This document shows, one piece after another, positions 6,840-15,917 of a stretch of DNA of 55,855 bases (position 1 is the first letter of the stretch; each line of letters starts with the position of its first letter). Source of the stretch: Paenimyroides ummariense. Lineage in GTDB: Bacteria > Bacteroidota > Bacteroidia > Flavobacteriales > Flavobacteriaceae. The notes beneath the pieces were generated by a model. That model was not told the DNA's origin and searched no databases. It saw only the letters and a program-made list of their open reading frames with translations. The position numbers and the translations under genes were made by a program. The stretch is from positions 1 through 55,855 of the forward strand of contig NZ_FOVI01000018.1 in the NCBI RefSeq assembly GCF_900115115.1, written 5' to 3'.

Positions 6840-7248
6840 ATAAATGCTTATATTCTTCTTTTGCATTAAAACTGGGGCAGTCTTTTGCAACGTTTGGAAA
6901 ATCTCTATGACCTTGAATAATTGCGTTTGGATATTTTGCCTTCAATCCGCAAATAATTTGTAACAGCGTCCGTTTTTGTGCTTCAGTTCTATTATCTAAT
7001 GCTTTGCCATTATCGTCTATACCTCCAATGTAGCTAACATGTATCGATTCTCTATTATAACCTTTTACACCATTACACACGGTTTCATCTAACGCTAATC
7101 GTTCGTGATCACCGTTCGGTTTAACTATGATGTGATAACCTGGTTGTTTCCAGCCTAAATTGCGTTTCCAATAATTTCGTATAGCTTCAACAGTTGCATT
7201 TTGTTTTGTGGCTGTGCAGTGCACAGCAATGTATTTAATTGTTCTCAT
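6838..7248 (-). CDS. phage endolysin, N-acetylmuramoyl-L-alanine amidase
   Basis: A 136-residue T7-lysozyme-like amidase (Amidase_2 fold) that cuts the bond between MurNAc and L-Ala of peptidoglycan to release phage. The zinc ligands are visible: His10 in AVHCTAT, His114 in QGHRDF and Cys124 in KDCPSF. Tyr38 and Lys122 fall at the positions of the T7 catalytic Tyr46 and Lys128. There is no signal peptide, so it needs the holin encoded just upstream, three bases away. Length is typical. Confidence 0.93.
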   Translation of the reverse strand: MRTIKYIAVHCTATKQNATVEAIRNYWKRNLGWKQPGYHIIVKPNGDHERLALDETVCNGVKGYNRESIHVSYIGGIDDNGKALDNRTEAQKRTLLQIICGLKAKYPNAIIQGHRDFPNVAKDCPSFNAKEEYKHL

Positions 7249-7251
7249 AAC

Positions 7252-7722
7252 CTATGCTTTTATCTTTTTTTCTAAATCTTTTTTGGTTTCTACATAGCTG
7301 AACTCGCTAATGTTTTTAAACTTTAAAATCCAAGCGTTATGAATGGGAATTAAAAGTTTTGCAACTTCGTTTTGATTTCCGTCTTCATCGGTATTGGCAA
7401 TGATTAAATTTTCTAAAACCGATTTTACTTCTAAATGTACCAGCCAAAAACAAACTGCGTTTATTCCTAAATTCAATTCGTTTAAATGATTTTCTAAATC
7501 GTAGGTAATTTTAGCCAAATTGGATAGGATCAACGACAGCGTTATTAACGAAAGATACGTTGTAAGCTTCTGTACGCTTTTCTTCATGCCCTGGCTGGCG
7601 GTTGCGATACCTTTTCGTTTACTTTTAACGATTCCGGTTATTAAATCTAACAGAACTAAAAGCGCCAATCCAAACAATATTGCCGGATTTGGGAATACTA
7701 AATTTGATATAATTTCTTGCAT
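7252..7722 (-). CDS. phage holin (phage_holin_4_1-like)
   Basis: A 156-residue membrane protein. An N-terminal hydrophobic segment contains LLVLLDLITGIVKSKRKG, the D-x-ITG-x-x-K signature of this holin family. Two further hydrophobic segments follow (about 53-70 and 83-95), then a long polar C-terminus. It forms the inner-membrane holes through which the endolysin acts. It lies between the tail fibre gene and the endolysin gene, the normal position of a lysis cassette. Confidence 0.85.
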   Translation of the reverse strand: MQEIISNLVFPNPAILFGLALLVLLDLITGIVKSKRKGIATASQGMKKSVQKLTTYLSLITLSLILSNLAKITYDLENHLNELNLGINAVCFWLVHLEVKSVLENLIIANTDEDGNQNEVAKLLIPIHNAWILKFKNISEFSYVETKKDLEKKIKA

Positions 7723-7731
7723 GTTATTTTA

Positions 7732-9633
7732 TTATGTTGTTAACACCTCTTTATATTTTCCAACAGCTGCGCTCCAGACAAATTCAACTTTTCTTCCATT
7801 TTCTAACGGCACGGTGCCAACCGCACTGTTTTGATAAATAAAATTACCGGTGTAATTAACTGTATTAGTGCCATGACTTTGCAAAACCAATCTTGCGCCA
7901 TCTATTGAGTGATCTCCTACACCTACGGTAACAGAAGCTGATCCCGGATCGAACAAATTAAAAAACGCTTCGTTTGTTGGGAAGTTACCGCCGCCACTTA
8001 CATCGGTGTCTTTAAAGTAGGTTGATAAACCCCCAAATAAGCTTTCTATTTTACTACCTGCATCTATACCTACTTGTATTTCGTCTTTTGTTTGCTGGGT
8101 TAAATCGAATTCGTAATCCGTGTCATTAGATTGATCTGCAGAAGATGTTCCGCCTCCCGTTATTGAACCAACACCGGTATATGTTATTGTACCGTTGTTA
8201 GGTGCGCTTGGAATTGTTGGTTTGTTTAATATCTGCGCATCTCCACTTGTGGCATTCCAATCGGCATTTACGTTTACTTCGGCACCTGCTGCAATACCGG
8301 CTAACTTTGTTTTTTCTGCTGATGTATAATCTTCCGTGCTTAATTGTTTACCTGCCACTTTGTCAACCTTATCGTTTAGCAATGTATTTACCTGCGCTTG
8401 TGTGTAAACTTGTGAAAGTTGGGCGTAGCTACCTAAACTTAAAAAATTACCTAAAGTATTTGCTCCTGCAGGTCTCCATAAATTTACACTACTATCATAC
8501 ATTAATACAAAAGTAGGTGTTTGTGCGGTTGTTGAGCCATCATATTGATTCCAAGAACCCACTCCTAAGACATTCTGCCAATTAGCAATGTTTGTTAAAT
8601 TACCTCCGTCTATTTGAGCTAAATAATTACTTAACCCTATTGAAGCATATTGACTTGTAATAGGTTTCCAAGTGTTATTTACAGCGTCATATCCTAAAAA
8701 ATAATAGGGTTCGGCTTGTAATTCTACGTTTGTGTAATTTTGTCCATTCCATTGTTTTGAGTCTCCCGAAATAAAACCTAAATATGTTCCTGTTGTGTTT
8801 GCTTTATTAGCTAAAAAACCATCTACCTGGGTTGTAGAATAAACTCCTAAATTAGTTCTCCAATCAGCTATATTAGTCAGGTTATTTCCGTTTACGTTTG
8901 CTTTGGCTGCAAGCGCACTACTTAAACCGGGAATATCGGTAATATTCAGAATTATCTCACCTTGGCTGTTTGGTGTTAATCCGTTGACCGATTTTACTAC
9001 ACCTACCAATAACGTGTTTAAAGGCACGGTAACAGTCGAACCGTCTTCAAACGTAAATACCAAATCATCACCCACTAACTGAACGCCTTTTATTAACTGC
9101 TCAATAGGTAAATCAATAACGATGTTAGGTTCGTTCTGCTGGTAAAAAGTTATCTGGTGGTTTGCGCTGTTATAGGTAACATCATAAACAAAACCGTCTA
9201 AATCATTAGCTTCCAACTTATTCGCTAAAAACCCATTAACCTGCCCTAAATTAACAGCGTGGTTGTTGGCGGTGGCATCATCTACAATTGCATTTCCGTT
9301 AATGTGTAATTCCGCTTGTGGGTCTGTAGTATGAATTCCCACAAAATTATTACTGTCTTTAGCGAAGATAACACCATCTAAAACCGTTAGTCTTACTAAA
9401 TTAAAACCGCCTAAAATAGTGTCATGTTTAAAAATCCAATTATTTGTAAAAAAAGCCCCTTGATTATCTGCTAAATCAAAACGTCCCGTCATAGGCACAG
9501 ATCCGTCTTTTTTTACGAAGTCGTTTAAAGCGGTTGTGTCAGCCTTATTTGCATAAAGCCAATTTAATTTGGTTGATATTACCGATATCAATTCAGCCAT
9601 TTCGGCAAATAATCTTGTGATGAAATCATTCAT
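7732..9633 (-). CDS. phage tail fibre protein
   Basis: A 633-residue protein likely to bind the host surface. The N-terminus is helical and probably attaches to the tail. The body has repeated modules such as GNLTNIADWRTNLGV and GNLTNIANWQNVLGV, and the widespread tail fibre motif KLAGIAAGAEVNV followed by DWNATSGDAQILNKPTI. The C-terminal part is Gly/Thr-rich with YTGNFIYQNSAVGTVPLENG and may be a receptor-binding tip. It is the last structural gene before the lysis cassette. No reverse transcriptase or inversion site suggesting tail-fibre switching was seen. Confidence 0.85.
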   Translation of the reverse strand: MNDFITRLFAEMAELISVISTKLNWLYANKADTTALNDFVKKDGSVPMTGRFDLADNQGAFFTNNWIFKHDTILGGFNLVRLTVLDGVIFAKDSNNFVGIHTTDPQAELHINGNAIVDDATANNHAVNLGQVNGFLANKLEANDLDGFVYDVTYNSANHQITFYQQNEPNIVIDLPIEQLIKGVQLVGDDLVFTFEDGSTVTVPLNTLLVGVVKSVNGLTPNSQGEIILNITDIPGLSSALAAKANVNGNNLTNIADWRTNLGVYSTTQVDGFLANKANTTGTYLGFISGDSKQWNGQNYTNVELQAEPYYFLGYDAVNNTWKPITSQYASIGLSNYLAQIDGGNLTNIANWQNVLGVGSWNQYDGSTTAQTPTFVLMYDSSVNLWRPAGANTLGNFLSLGSYAQLSQVYTQAQVNTLLNDKVDKVAGKQLSTEDYTSAEKTKLAGIAAGAEVNVNADWNATSGDAQILNKPTIPSAPNNGTITYTGVGSITGGGTSSADQSNDTDYEFDLTQQTKDEIQVGIDAGSKIESLFGGLSTYFKDTDVSGGGNFPTNEAFFNLFDPGSASVTVGVGDHSIDGARLVLQSHGTNTVNYTGNFIYQNSAVGTVPLENGRKVEFVWSAAVGKYKEVLTT

Positions 9634-9645
9634 AATGCGTTCTTA

Positions 9646-10038
9646 TTAAAAGTTTATTAGTGATGTTATCTGACCGCTCCAATCCGGAACTGCTGTTGCT
9701 TGCATTTCTGGATTTCCTACGGAATCTATGTTGTCGCGTGCGGTTTGTTGTTGTTGGGCAGTTGGTTGTTGTACAGCATAGGTAACCACACCCATTGTTT
9801 CTAAATCGTTAAAACGATCTTCCAGATCCATCAACGCTTGTACCGATGCCGCTTTTATATTGGTACGCGCCTGATCTTCTTGCGCCGGCAAAAAAGTTTG
9901 CGCCGTTACTTTTACAACTTCGTTACCGTTAACCAGCTGTTCAACAGCATCGATCCGGTTATTTAGATATGTGAAATTACCGTCCAGTTCGGTCCAGGTA
10001 AGCTCTGTTTGTTTTACACTTCTTAATATTAATGGCAT
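9646..10038 (-). CDS. tail fibre-associated structural protein
   Basis: A 130-residue protein beginning MPLILRSVKQTELTWTELDG, then NFTYLNNRIDAVEQL. This resembles the opening used by many phage fibre proteins (L-T-W-x-E-x-D-x-NF). The rest is helical and Gln-rich (QQPTAQQQQTARDNI). It sits between the tail tip gene and the large fibre gene. It may be a short fibre, a fibre adaptor or the detached N-terminal part of a fibre. Confidence 0.6.
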   Translation of the reverse strand: MPLILRSVKQTELTWTELDGNFTYLNNRIDAVEQLVNGNEVVKVTAQTFLPAQEDQARTNIKAASVQALMDLEDRFNDLETMGVVTYAVQQPTAQQQQTARDNIDSVGNPEMQATAVPDWSGQITSLINF

Positions 10039-10049
10039 AGTTCTGTTTT

Positions 10050-10169
10050 TTAATAGTCCTTAACATATCCTGTTGCTACATAACCAGGCGTTACGTAGTA
10101 GCTGTTTAGATTACTAATTGTATAGGTTGGTACCTTAATCCAAATTTGATATTTATCAGATAATCCCAT
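10050..10169 (-). CDS. 39-residue phage tail-region peptide
   Basis: A short frame from ATG 10169 to TAA 10050. It overlaps the end of the tail tip gene by 14 bases and ends 12 bases before the next start, so it fits the tight packing of the late operon. The product is Tyr-rich (NSYYVTPGYVATGYVKDY at the end) with an N-terminal strand-like part. No known family; perhaps a minor structural peptide. Confidence 0.55.
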   Translation of the reverse strand: MGLSDKYQIWIKVPTYTISNLNSYYVTPGYVATGYVKDY

Positions 10170-12483
10170 TGTCGTTTACGTTTCTGTAGCTGCATTCGCA
10201 CAGCATTACTTTTGTTTTTCCGTTGCTAAAATCCATTGAAAGGTTGCTAATCCAAAAAGCCCGTTCTACCACCCAGTTAAACTGCACTATATCCAACGGC
10301 GATACTATTTTTTTTACGGTTGTATCAACACGTGTGTACATATCGGCTTTAACATCTAACATAGCACGCCCGTAAGCCGAACCATAACCGGTTACTACAT
10401 TACTGCCGTAGCGTAACCATTTTAAAGACTGGTCGCGGTTTGGTTCTGTTGCGTTTTGCAGGTAAACAGCGTTGTATTTATACGTTTTAATAACAAAACC
10501 ATCAAAAGGCTGCCACAGGTAAAACAAGTTGTTGATCATTTTTTTACTAAAAACAATACGGCTTATATTACCATCAACCGGCAGCATATAATAGCCTTCC
10601 AGCAGATTAAAGAACCCAAACACATCTTTCATAAAATAGGTAACACCGTTTTTGGTAATTTCGGCTTCTTCGTAGTTTTTTGTAAGCCAGTCCGCATCGG
10701 CAGCAGATAAATCGTACATTATAGAAATATCGGTTTCCTGCCGGTTGGTTAACGCAATGTTTGTTTTACCGCTACCAAACTGCCAGTTTTTAAACGGACC
10801 GTAATTAACCTTAAAGTTTTTATGCGTTAAATCGCTTTTACTTTCCCAAAAATCCAGATCTATTTTTTCTTTTTTTGAAAAGTTGATCGCCCGTGAATTA
10901 TACGAATACTTTTGCGATCCGTGCAAATCTTTAACTTCAATAGCCCGTACAAATACTTCGTTAAAATCAATAGAAGTTCCTGCAGGAAATTGTGGCTGGT
11001 AAAATCGGATATCAATTTTTCCTTCTACATCGTACTCCAGCAGATTAATTTTCCATTTGCCGGCAATAACGTTTTCGTTACCGGTTTTAAAGTTTTCGCC
11101 CGGTCTGCTTTCAATAATATTTCCACCCGTAAACGATAGATCAATAGATCGTTCGTTATTAAAAACCGCGGTTTCTTTTCGGGTTGACGCTTTTAAAACC
11201 CCGCCTATATAGATGTCTATCCTAAAAGCGTTGTTATAGTTACCGGCATCAAACCGTTGCTTTATAACGTCGCTGTTAGCTGTTCCAACAAAAGGCATGG
11301 CGGCAAAAACTTCAATTTCAAAATCTAAAAAAACCGACCCGCCTTGCTCTTTTCTTGAAACAAATTTTTGATTTGCCGATTTTATCGATATGTAACGATT
11401 TGCATTTACCGTTGCCGTCGGTTTTAACTTGTACGAAAAAATAGTCAGCTCTTTCGGCTTTCGTAACGATACCATTCCGGACTGTGTTAATATAAACGCT
11501 GCATTCGCATCGCCCATACCCAAATCAAAATAATTCCCGGCATTCCATAACGGTCGGCAATCGTATTCCAAATTATTAAAAGCACTATATCTTACAGCGT
11601 TGTAATCTTGGTAAACATTTTGTTCAAACTGCAAATCGGCTTTTAAATCAACTCCTTTTAACGGCGCATTGCTGTAAACCCACGGCTGCGCATCAAAATA
11701 AGCCGCACCGTGAAACTCTTTAACCTGCTGCTGCGTACTTTTGTAGTTTCCGTGAAAATCATACACCTTAAAAGAATCTAACACCAAATGTTTTTTATTC
11801 CAACCAATGATATACCAGTTGCCGCCGTAGTTAAAAAGCGTAGAACCCAACGCTTTCAATATCTTATCCAGCACATCGTAACAGCTGTCGTAATCGGTTA
11901 CATCCGTTAGCATATCACCCAGTTCGGGTTCACCTCTAAAGTTAGCCGAGTTTAAAAACACATTGCGCCACTCAACACTTTCTAATTTAAAAGCTTCGCT
12001 TATGTAGATATCCTGGTACAGGTTGGTTTTCTTTAAACACATGGCTATAATACGCACAACGGTTTCGTTATAATCGTACGGCAGCATGTTAAACAAATGG
12101 TCTTTTAAAATTCCCAAGCAATCGGTAGCGGTAAAGTTTACAAAGAAGTTCACGTTTTCATAAGGCTCGCTGTATTGATCAGGCAGTAAAAATCCCTGCC
12201 AAAGTAATTCAGGCGGCGTTTGTAACCCTGGATATTCATCAGAAGACCATATTTTCTCTACCTTAACCATATAACGACTTTCGTCGCCTGTAAACAAATC
12301 CAGGTAACGCCCGTCTTGTGCACCGTCGCTTAACATGTTAAAGTTAAGTTCACTGGTCATTATGGTCTGAAAGTTATCGTCTGATCCGTTCCACGACAGC
12401 ACCGGAGCGCCTTGCTGTGCAAAACGCTCTAGTACCACATGGTTGTCTTGGGTATCTATAATTTTTATGGTTACCTGTTCCAT
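10156..12483 (-). CDS. phage tail tip / baseplate-like protein
   Basis: A 775-residue protein encoded right after the tape measure protein, the usual place of distal tail and tail-associated proteins in long-tailed phages. The start MEQVTIKIIDTQDNHVV and the conserved-looking WQGFLLPDQYSEPY and TATDCLGILKDHLF blocks are familiar from tail proteins of Bacteroidota phages. No enzymatic motif was recognised. The start overlaps the tape measure stop (TAATG). The role as tip hub is inferred mainly from position and size. Confidence 0.7.
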   Translation of the reverse strand: MEQVTIKIIDTQDNHVVLERFAQQGAPVLSWNGSDDNFQTIMTSELNFNMLSDGAQDGRYLDLFTGDESRYMVKVEKIWSSDEYPGLQTPPELLWQGFLLPDQYSEPYENVNFFVNFTATDCLGILKDHLFNMLPYDYNETVVRIIAMCLKKTNLYQDIYISEAFKLESVEWRNVFLNSANFRGEPELGDMLTDVTDYDSCYDVLDKILKALGSTLFNYGGNWYIIGWNKKHLVLDSFKVYDFHGNYKSTQQQVKEFHGAAYFDAQPWVYSNAPLKGVDLKADLQFEQNVYQDYNAVRYSAFNNLEYDCRPLWNAGNYFDLGMGDANAAFILTQSGMVSLRKPKELTIFSYKLKPTATVNANRYISIKSANQKFVSRKEQGGSVFLDFEIEVFAAMPFVGTANSDVIKQRFDAGNYNNAFRIDIYIGGVLKASTRKETAVFNNERSIDLSFTGGNIIESRPGENFKTGNENVIAGKWKINLLEYDVEGKIDIRFYQPQFPAGTSIDFNEVFVRAIEVKDLHGSQKYSYNSRAINFSKKEKIDLDFWESKSDLTHKNFKVNYGPFKNWQFGSGKTNIALTNRQETDISIMYDLSAADADWLTKNYEEAEITKNGVTYFMKDVFGFFNLLEGYYMLPVDGNISRIVFSKKMINNLFYLWQPFDGFVIKTYKYNAVYLQNATEPNRDQSLKWLRYGSNVVTGYGSAYGRAMLDVKADMYTRVDTTVKKIVSPLDIVQFNWVVERAFWISNLSMDFSNGKTKVMLCECSYRNVNDNGII

Positions 12484-15185
12484 TACCTTTTTCGTTGATT
12501 AATTTTTTCTACACGGTCTAAAACCGTAATTAAATCGTTACCCTGCACACGCCAGCCACCGGCTAATTGTACCGTTACGTTGGTTGCACCGCCCGAAGGC
12601 TGTATTAAATCTTTCAGTTTGTTCAAAGGCGCAATAACTTCGGGATTGTTACGCGCACCGGCATATTCGCCCATTAAACCTAAAACAGGTCCTGATACAA
12701 TACCACCATCTGCAAATTTTGGTATGGCAGCAAACGCACCCATTACACCACCAACCAGCGTTGCAATCATTGTTGGTATTGCCACAATTGCGCCCGGACC
12801 GGTTGCCGCACCAGACTGCGTACCACCTTGTATAGCATTGGCGATAGACGAACTTAATGCCATAGCAATAACTTTAATTACCGTTTTAATCATTGCCTGC
12901 TTAAAGCGGTCCATTCCGTTTTCCGCATCGCCCAAACTACCAACAATACCGTCGCTCATAATAGAAAAAGCATCGGTTAAACCTTGCGAAACTCCCGAAG
13001 CAATCGTTTGCATTCCTTCCAGTTCCTTTTTGGTTTCAACAATTTTATCAATCCCTTCAACATCAACCTGCATTTTAAAAGTGGTTTCTAAAATGTTGAT
13101 TTCGTTGCTTAAACGCTTGTATTCTTCAATGGTTATACCAACAGCATCGCGGGCTTCTTTTAATTTGTTAATGTGGTAATTGTACCAGTCAACCGTACCT
13201 TGTTCAGGCTCGGGCATTACAGGCGTTGGAATGGTTTGCGCCATTTCAAGCGTTTTTTTGTAGATAGCAATCTGCTGCGATAGCAACCTGTAAGCTTCGG
13301 TAGTCATATCCAATTTAGAAACCTGCTCTTCCATCAGCTGTATTTCGCGCTGGTACCATTCTTCCGAACCTTCGGTTACCGTAGGTGCTTTTGTTTGGTT
13401 TTGAATAGCTTCTAAAGTGTTTTTGTAGATATCGATCTGCGCACCCAGGTTTTTATAAGCTTCGGAAGTAACATCTAATTTCGATTTTTGTTCTTCCATA
13501 GCAGAAATTTGCGCCTGCATCCATTTTTCAGAACCCACAACACCCAAATCTTCCGCAGCTTTCTTCAATTTCCCGGTCGCTTCGGCTGCACCGGTCGCAG
13601 CAGGTGTGTAATCTTCTACCGTTTCGGTTACGGTATCCTGCACACCAATAATTTGCTGCAGCTTTTTTTCTAAAGCTGTTAATTCGGCACTAACAACTTT
13701 TGTATTTTTAGCCTGCGCTTTCCATTGCTCCAGCAAATAGGCAGAATTTGTAGCGCCCTGGTAAAACGAACTTTTAATTCGGCTGCCAATGGTTTGCCAA
13801 ACACTCGGATCAGCTTCATCACTAACACCCAGCTCCAAATCAATCTTGCGTTTTTGTACTTCAACAAGTTTTTCCTGCGCTGCTTTAATACGGGCATTTT
13901 TAAGTAACGATGCCGTATAAGCATCGGTTGCTTTTTTAGCCGCATTCGTACCAATGGTTTCAAGATTTAACTTACCAAAATGTTCGCCCGATTTTGCAAT
14001 AAGCTTATCCAACGCACGCGTACGCTCTTCATCGCTTAACTTTTTGTTTTGCGCAATTGCAACTAATCTACGGGTTTCGGCAACTTCACTGCTTATAGAT
14101 TGTGTTGCTTTTTTGGTTACTTCGTCAAGCTCTTTTTGTGCATTGGTTAAAGATGATAAACGGGAATCTAACAAAACCGATCCGGCAACCAACGCGGTAA
14201 TCGCAGCAGTAACCGCAATAATAGGGTTTGCCATAAACGCGGTATTCATTGCAATTACAGCTGTGCGTATTGTTTTAAATCCGGATATAATGTTTGGTAC
14301 CGCCGCCATGAACGAACCAAAAACCACCAACACCGGACCAACTGCCGCTGCGACCGCCGCAATACCAACGATCCATTTTTTTTGCTCGCTGTCGGTTGCC
14401 GCAATCTGTTTCATAAAACCGTTTAAAACACCGATTGCTTCGGTAATAACCGGTAATAAAACCTGCCCGAATTCGGTACCCAGATTTTGCAGTTCGGTTT
14501 TAAAAGCCCGCATCGATCCGCTGGCACCATTAGCTTCACGTGCTGCCTGCCCTTGCGCCGCTGCCGATTGTTCGTAGATCAACGCCAGTGTTGCCGCCTG
14601 CTTTGTTGCCAAATCCATGGTTTGCCCTTGTTTAAGCAAACCCATTTCCATGGCTTTCGTTTTTACCATGGCATCGTTGGCAGCCATACCGTAGTTGTCT
14701 AACATGGTGTTGTTGCCTTTCAGCGCACCGGTTAAGGCACGCACGGCATCGGCAGTAGTACCGCCGTACATTGCGGTTAAATCACCTGCAAGTTCTATAA
14801 GCTTACTGCTTTGTTTGGCAGCTTCCTGCTCGGTTAGGTTTCCAATGTTTACCAACATGGAACCCATCATGTTAGAATATTCTAACGCTTCTTTTTTGGC
14901 AATACCGTAATAGGTCGGCAAACCTTCTGCCCATTTTTGCACGGCATCAGACGATTTTTTAAAGGTTTGGTCGGTTGCACCCAACGCGTCTTCAAAATCG
15001 GCAGCCATACTAAAGGCAGCAGTTCCGGCAGCCAGTAACGGCAAGGTTACATAAGTACTTAATGTTTTGCCGTACTTCTGCATCTGCTCGCCTTGTTTCT
15101 TTATTTCGCGCTGAGCATTTTGCAGCTGCGAAGAAAGTTCTTCTAAATTCGCCCGAAAGCGAATGTTAATCTGTGCTAATCCCAT
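12483..15185 (-). CDS. tail tape measure protein
   Basis: A 900-residue protein that sets tail length and is threaded through the tail tube. The N-terminal part is coiled coil (AQINIRFRANLEELSSQLQN, REIKKQGEQMQKYGKTL). The phage minor-tail domain follows (about 60-240, MAADFEDALGATDQTF). Hydrophobic segments lie near 265-335 and again at about 755-820 with Gly/Ala-rich sequence. Between about 550 and 725 are three related repeats of 50-60 residues of the form W-x-x-x-x-I-x-x-M-E-E-Q-x-S-K-L-D. The start overlaps the frameshifted chaperone end by 20 bases, as in lambda-like G-GT-H order. Confidence 0.93.
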   Translation of the reverse strand: MGLAQINIRFRANLEELSSQLQNAQREIKKQGEQMQKYGKTLSTYVTLPLLAAGTAAFSMAADFEDALGATDQTFKKSSDAVQKWAEGLPTYYGIAKKEALEYSNMMGSMLVNIGNLTEQEAAKQSSKLIELAGDLTAMYGGTTADAVRALTGALKGNNTMLDNYGMAANDAMVKTKAMEMGLLKQGQTMDLATKQAATLALIYEQSAAAQGQAAREANGASGSMRAFKTELQNLGTEFGQVLLPVITEAIGVLNGFMKQIAATDSEQKKWIVGIAAVAAAVGPVLVVFGSFMAAVPNIISGFKTIRTAVIAMNTAFMANPIIAVTAAITALVAGSVLLDSRLSSLTNAQKELDEVTKKATQSISSEVAETRRLVAIAQNKKLSDEERTRALDKLIAKSGEHFGKLNLETIGTNAAKKATDAYTASLLKNARIKAAQEKLVEVQKRKIDLELGVSDEADPSVWQTIGSRIKSSFYQGATNSAYLLEQWKAQAKNTKVVSAELTALEKKLQQIIGVQDTVTETVEDYTPAATGAAEATGKLKKAAEDLGVVGSEKWMQAQISAMEEQKSKLDVTSEAYKNLGAQIDIYKNTLEAIQNQTKAPTVTEGSEEWYQREIQLMEEQVSKLDMTTEAYRLLSQQIAIYKKTLEMAQTIPTPVMPEPEQGTVDWYNYHINKLKEARDAVGITIEEYKRLSNEINILETTFKMQVDVEGIDKIVETKKELEGMQTIASGVSQGLTDAFSIMSDGIVGSLGDAENGMDRFKQAMIKTVIKVIAMALSSSIANAIQGGTQSGAATGPGAIVAIPTMIATLVGGVMGAFAAIPKFADGGIVSGPVLGLMGEYAGARNNPEVIAPLNKLKDLIQPSGGATNVTVQLAGGWRVQGNDLITVLDRVEKINQRKR

Positions 15186-15582
15186 CGAAATCTGTTTTAG
15201 ATTTCGATTTCTTAAGTTGGCGTTTTATATCTATAGCTGCCCAAAACTCTTCTTGCCTTTTTATAATGGCAGCAGCCTGTTCGGGCGTTTCAATTTTTGT
15301 TTCGTTTGCTTCAGGATCGTCGGTTTCGTTATCCCAAGGCAAAGGCATCAAACTTCGCAAAGTTGGATTACCTTTTAAATGCGGTTTTAACGATGCGTAA
15401 AATAAGTAACGGATCTGCTCCCAGCGTTCCTTACTTTCTGTGTACTGCTTATTGCGAAAACCGTTGATAATGTTGGTAAATGAACGAGGCGTTAACGCAT
15501 AGAAATCGTTATAACTTATACCAATTTCACCAAGCGCCAACGCCTCTAATTCATCAAATGTTACTTCTGCTGTATCGCCGCC
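15166..15582 (-). CDS. tail assembly chaperone T part, made by -1 frameshift from the G part
   Basis: This frame has no ATG near its beginning; the first possible start is a TTG at 15540. The frame is open upstream to the slippery site at 15582, where a -1 shift from the G frame continues as GGDTAEVTFDELEALALGEI. That gives a fusion of about 250 residues: 112 from G and 138 from this frame. The T part contains GISYNDFYALTPRSF, typical of the second half of such chaperones, and a basic Lys-rich tail. In long-tailed phages the G and GT proteins are both needed, in a fixed ratio, to chaperone the tape measure protein. I expect no independent product. Confidence 0.85.
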   Translation of the reverse strand, partial: GGDTAEVTFDELEALALGEIGISYNDFYALTPRSFTNIINGFRNKQYTESKERWEQIRYLFYASLKPHLKGNPTLRSLMPLPWDNETDDPEANETKIETPEQAAAIIKRQEEFWAAIDIKRQLKKSKSKTDFDGISTD

Positions 15583-15917
15583 TTTTTTTTTAAGCTTTCT
15601 GCATCACTTGCAGAAATTTTCGGCATACTGTTTACAAACGCTTCTACCACGCTGGTAATAATCTGTGGATCGGTAAAAACCACATCACCCACATCATCAG
15701 CACTTACTTCAATACCGTTTAGTTTCGCCGCTTCAACAACCATTTCAGCAATTAAATCAATCGCCGTAAAAACATCTTTTTCGGCAGCTGCTAACGCATT
15801 CATAATTTTGTTTAAAACAACTTCTAAATCAGTCATTTTCCATTTAGCTGCCAATGCCCGAATTAACGAGTACGAAAAGCGCAACGGGATTTTTTTTTCG
15901 TTGATAACTATTTCCAT
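15561..15917 (-). CDS. tail assembly chaperone G part
   Basis: A 118-residue, mostly helical protein (FSYSLIRALAAKWKMTDLEV, then an acidic central part), located between the tail tube and tape measure genes, the position of lambda gpG. It ends SLKKKAAIQQK, and the Lys-Lys-Lys codons form the frameshift site. Most ribosomes should stop here and give G alone; a minority shift and make GT. The start overlaps the tail tube stop (TAATG). Confidence 0.85.
   Translation of the reverse strand: MEIVINEKKIPLRFSYSLIRALAAKWKMTDLEVVLNKIMNALAAAEKDVFTAIDLIAEMVVEAAKLNGIEVSADDVGDVVFTDPQIITSVVEAFVNSMPKISASDAESLKKKAAIQQK
15582..15588 (-). promoter_or_regulatory. programmed -1 frameshift slippery heptamer A AAA AAG
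   Basis: The minus strand has nine A's followed by G, read in the G frame as TTA AAA AAA AAG. The last seven bases are exactly A AAA AAG, the most efficient known bacterial -1 slippery heptamer, in the correct phase. It lies seven codons before the G stop codon at 15563-15561. Confidence 0.88.

Noticed and set aside
7732..9633. Diversity-generating retroelement acting on the tail fibre gene
   Set aside because: No reverse transcriptase, template repeat or variable-region duplicate was found in the window.
13954..14577. Long rightward frame of 207 codons inside the tape measure gene
   Set aside because: It is a shadow of the opposite strand, with low-complexity Ala/Thr/Ser content reflecting the codon use of the tape measure gene.
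15166..15540. Independent gene starting with TTG at 15540
   Set aside because: The frame is open further upstream to a perfect slippery heptamer, and the position matches gpT; a frameshift product is far more likely.
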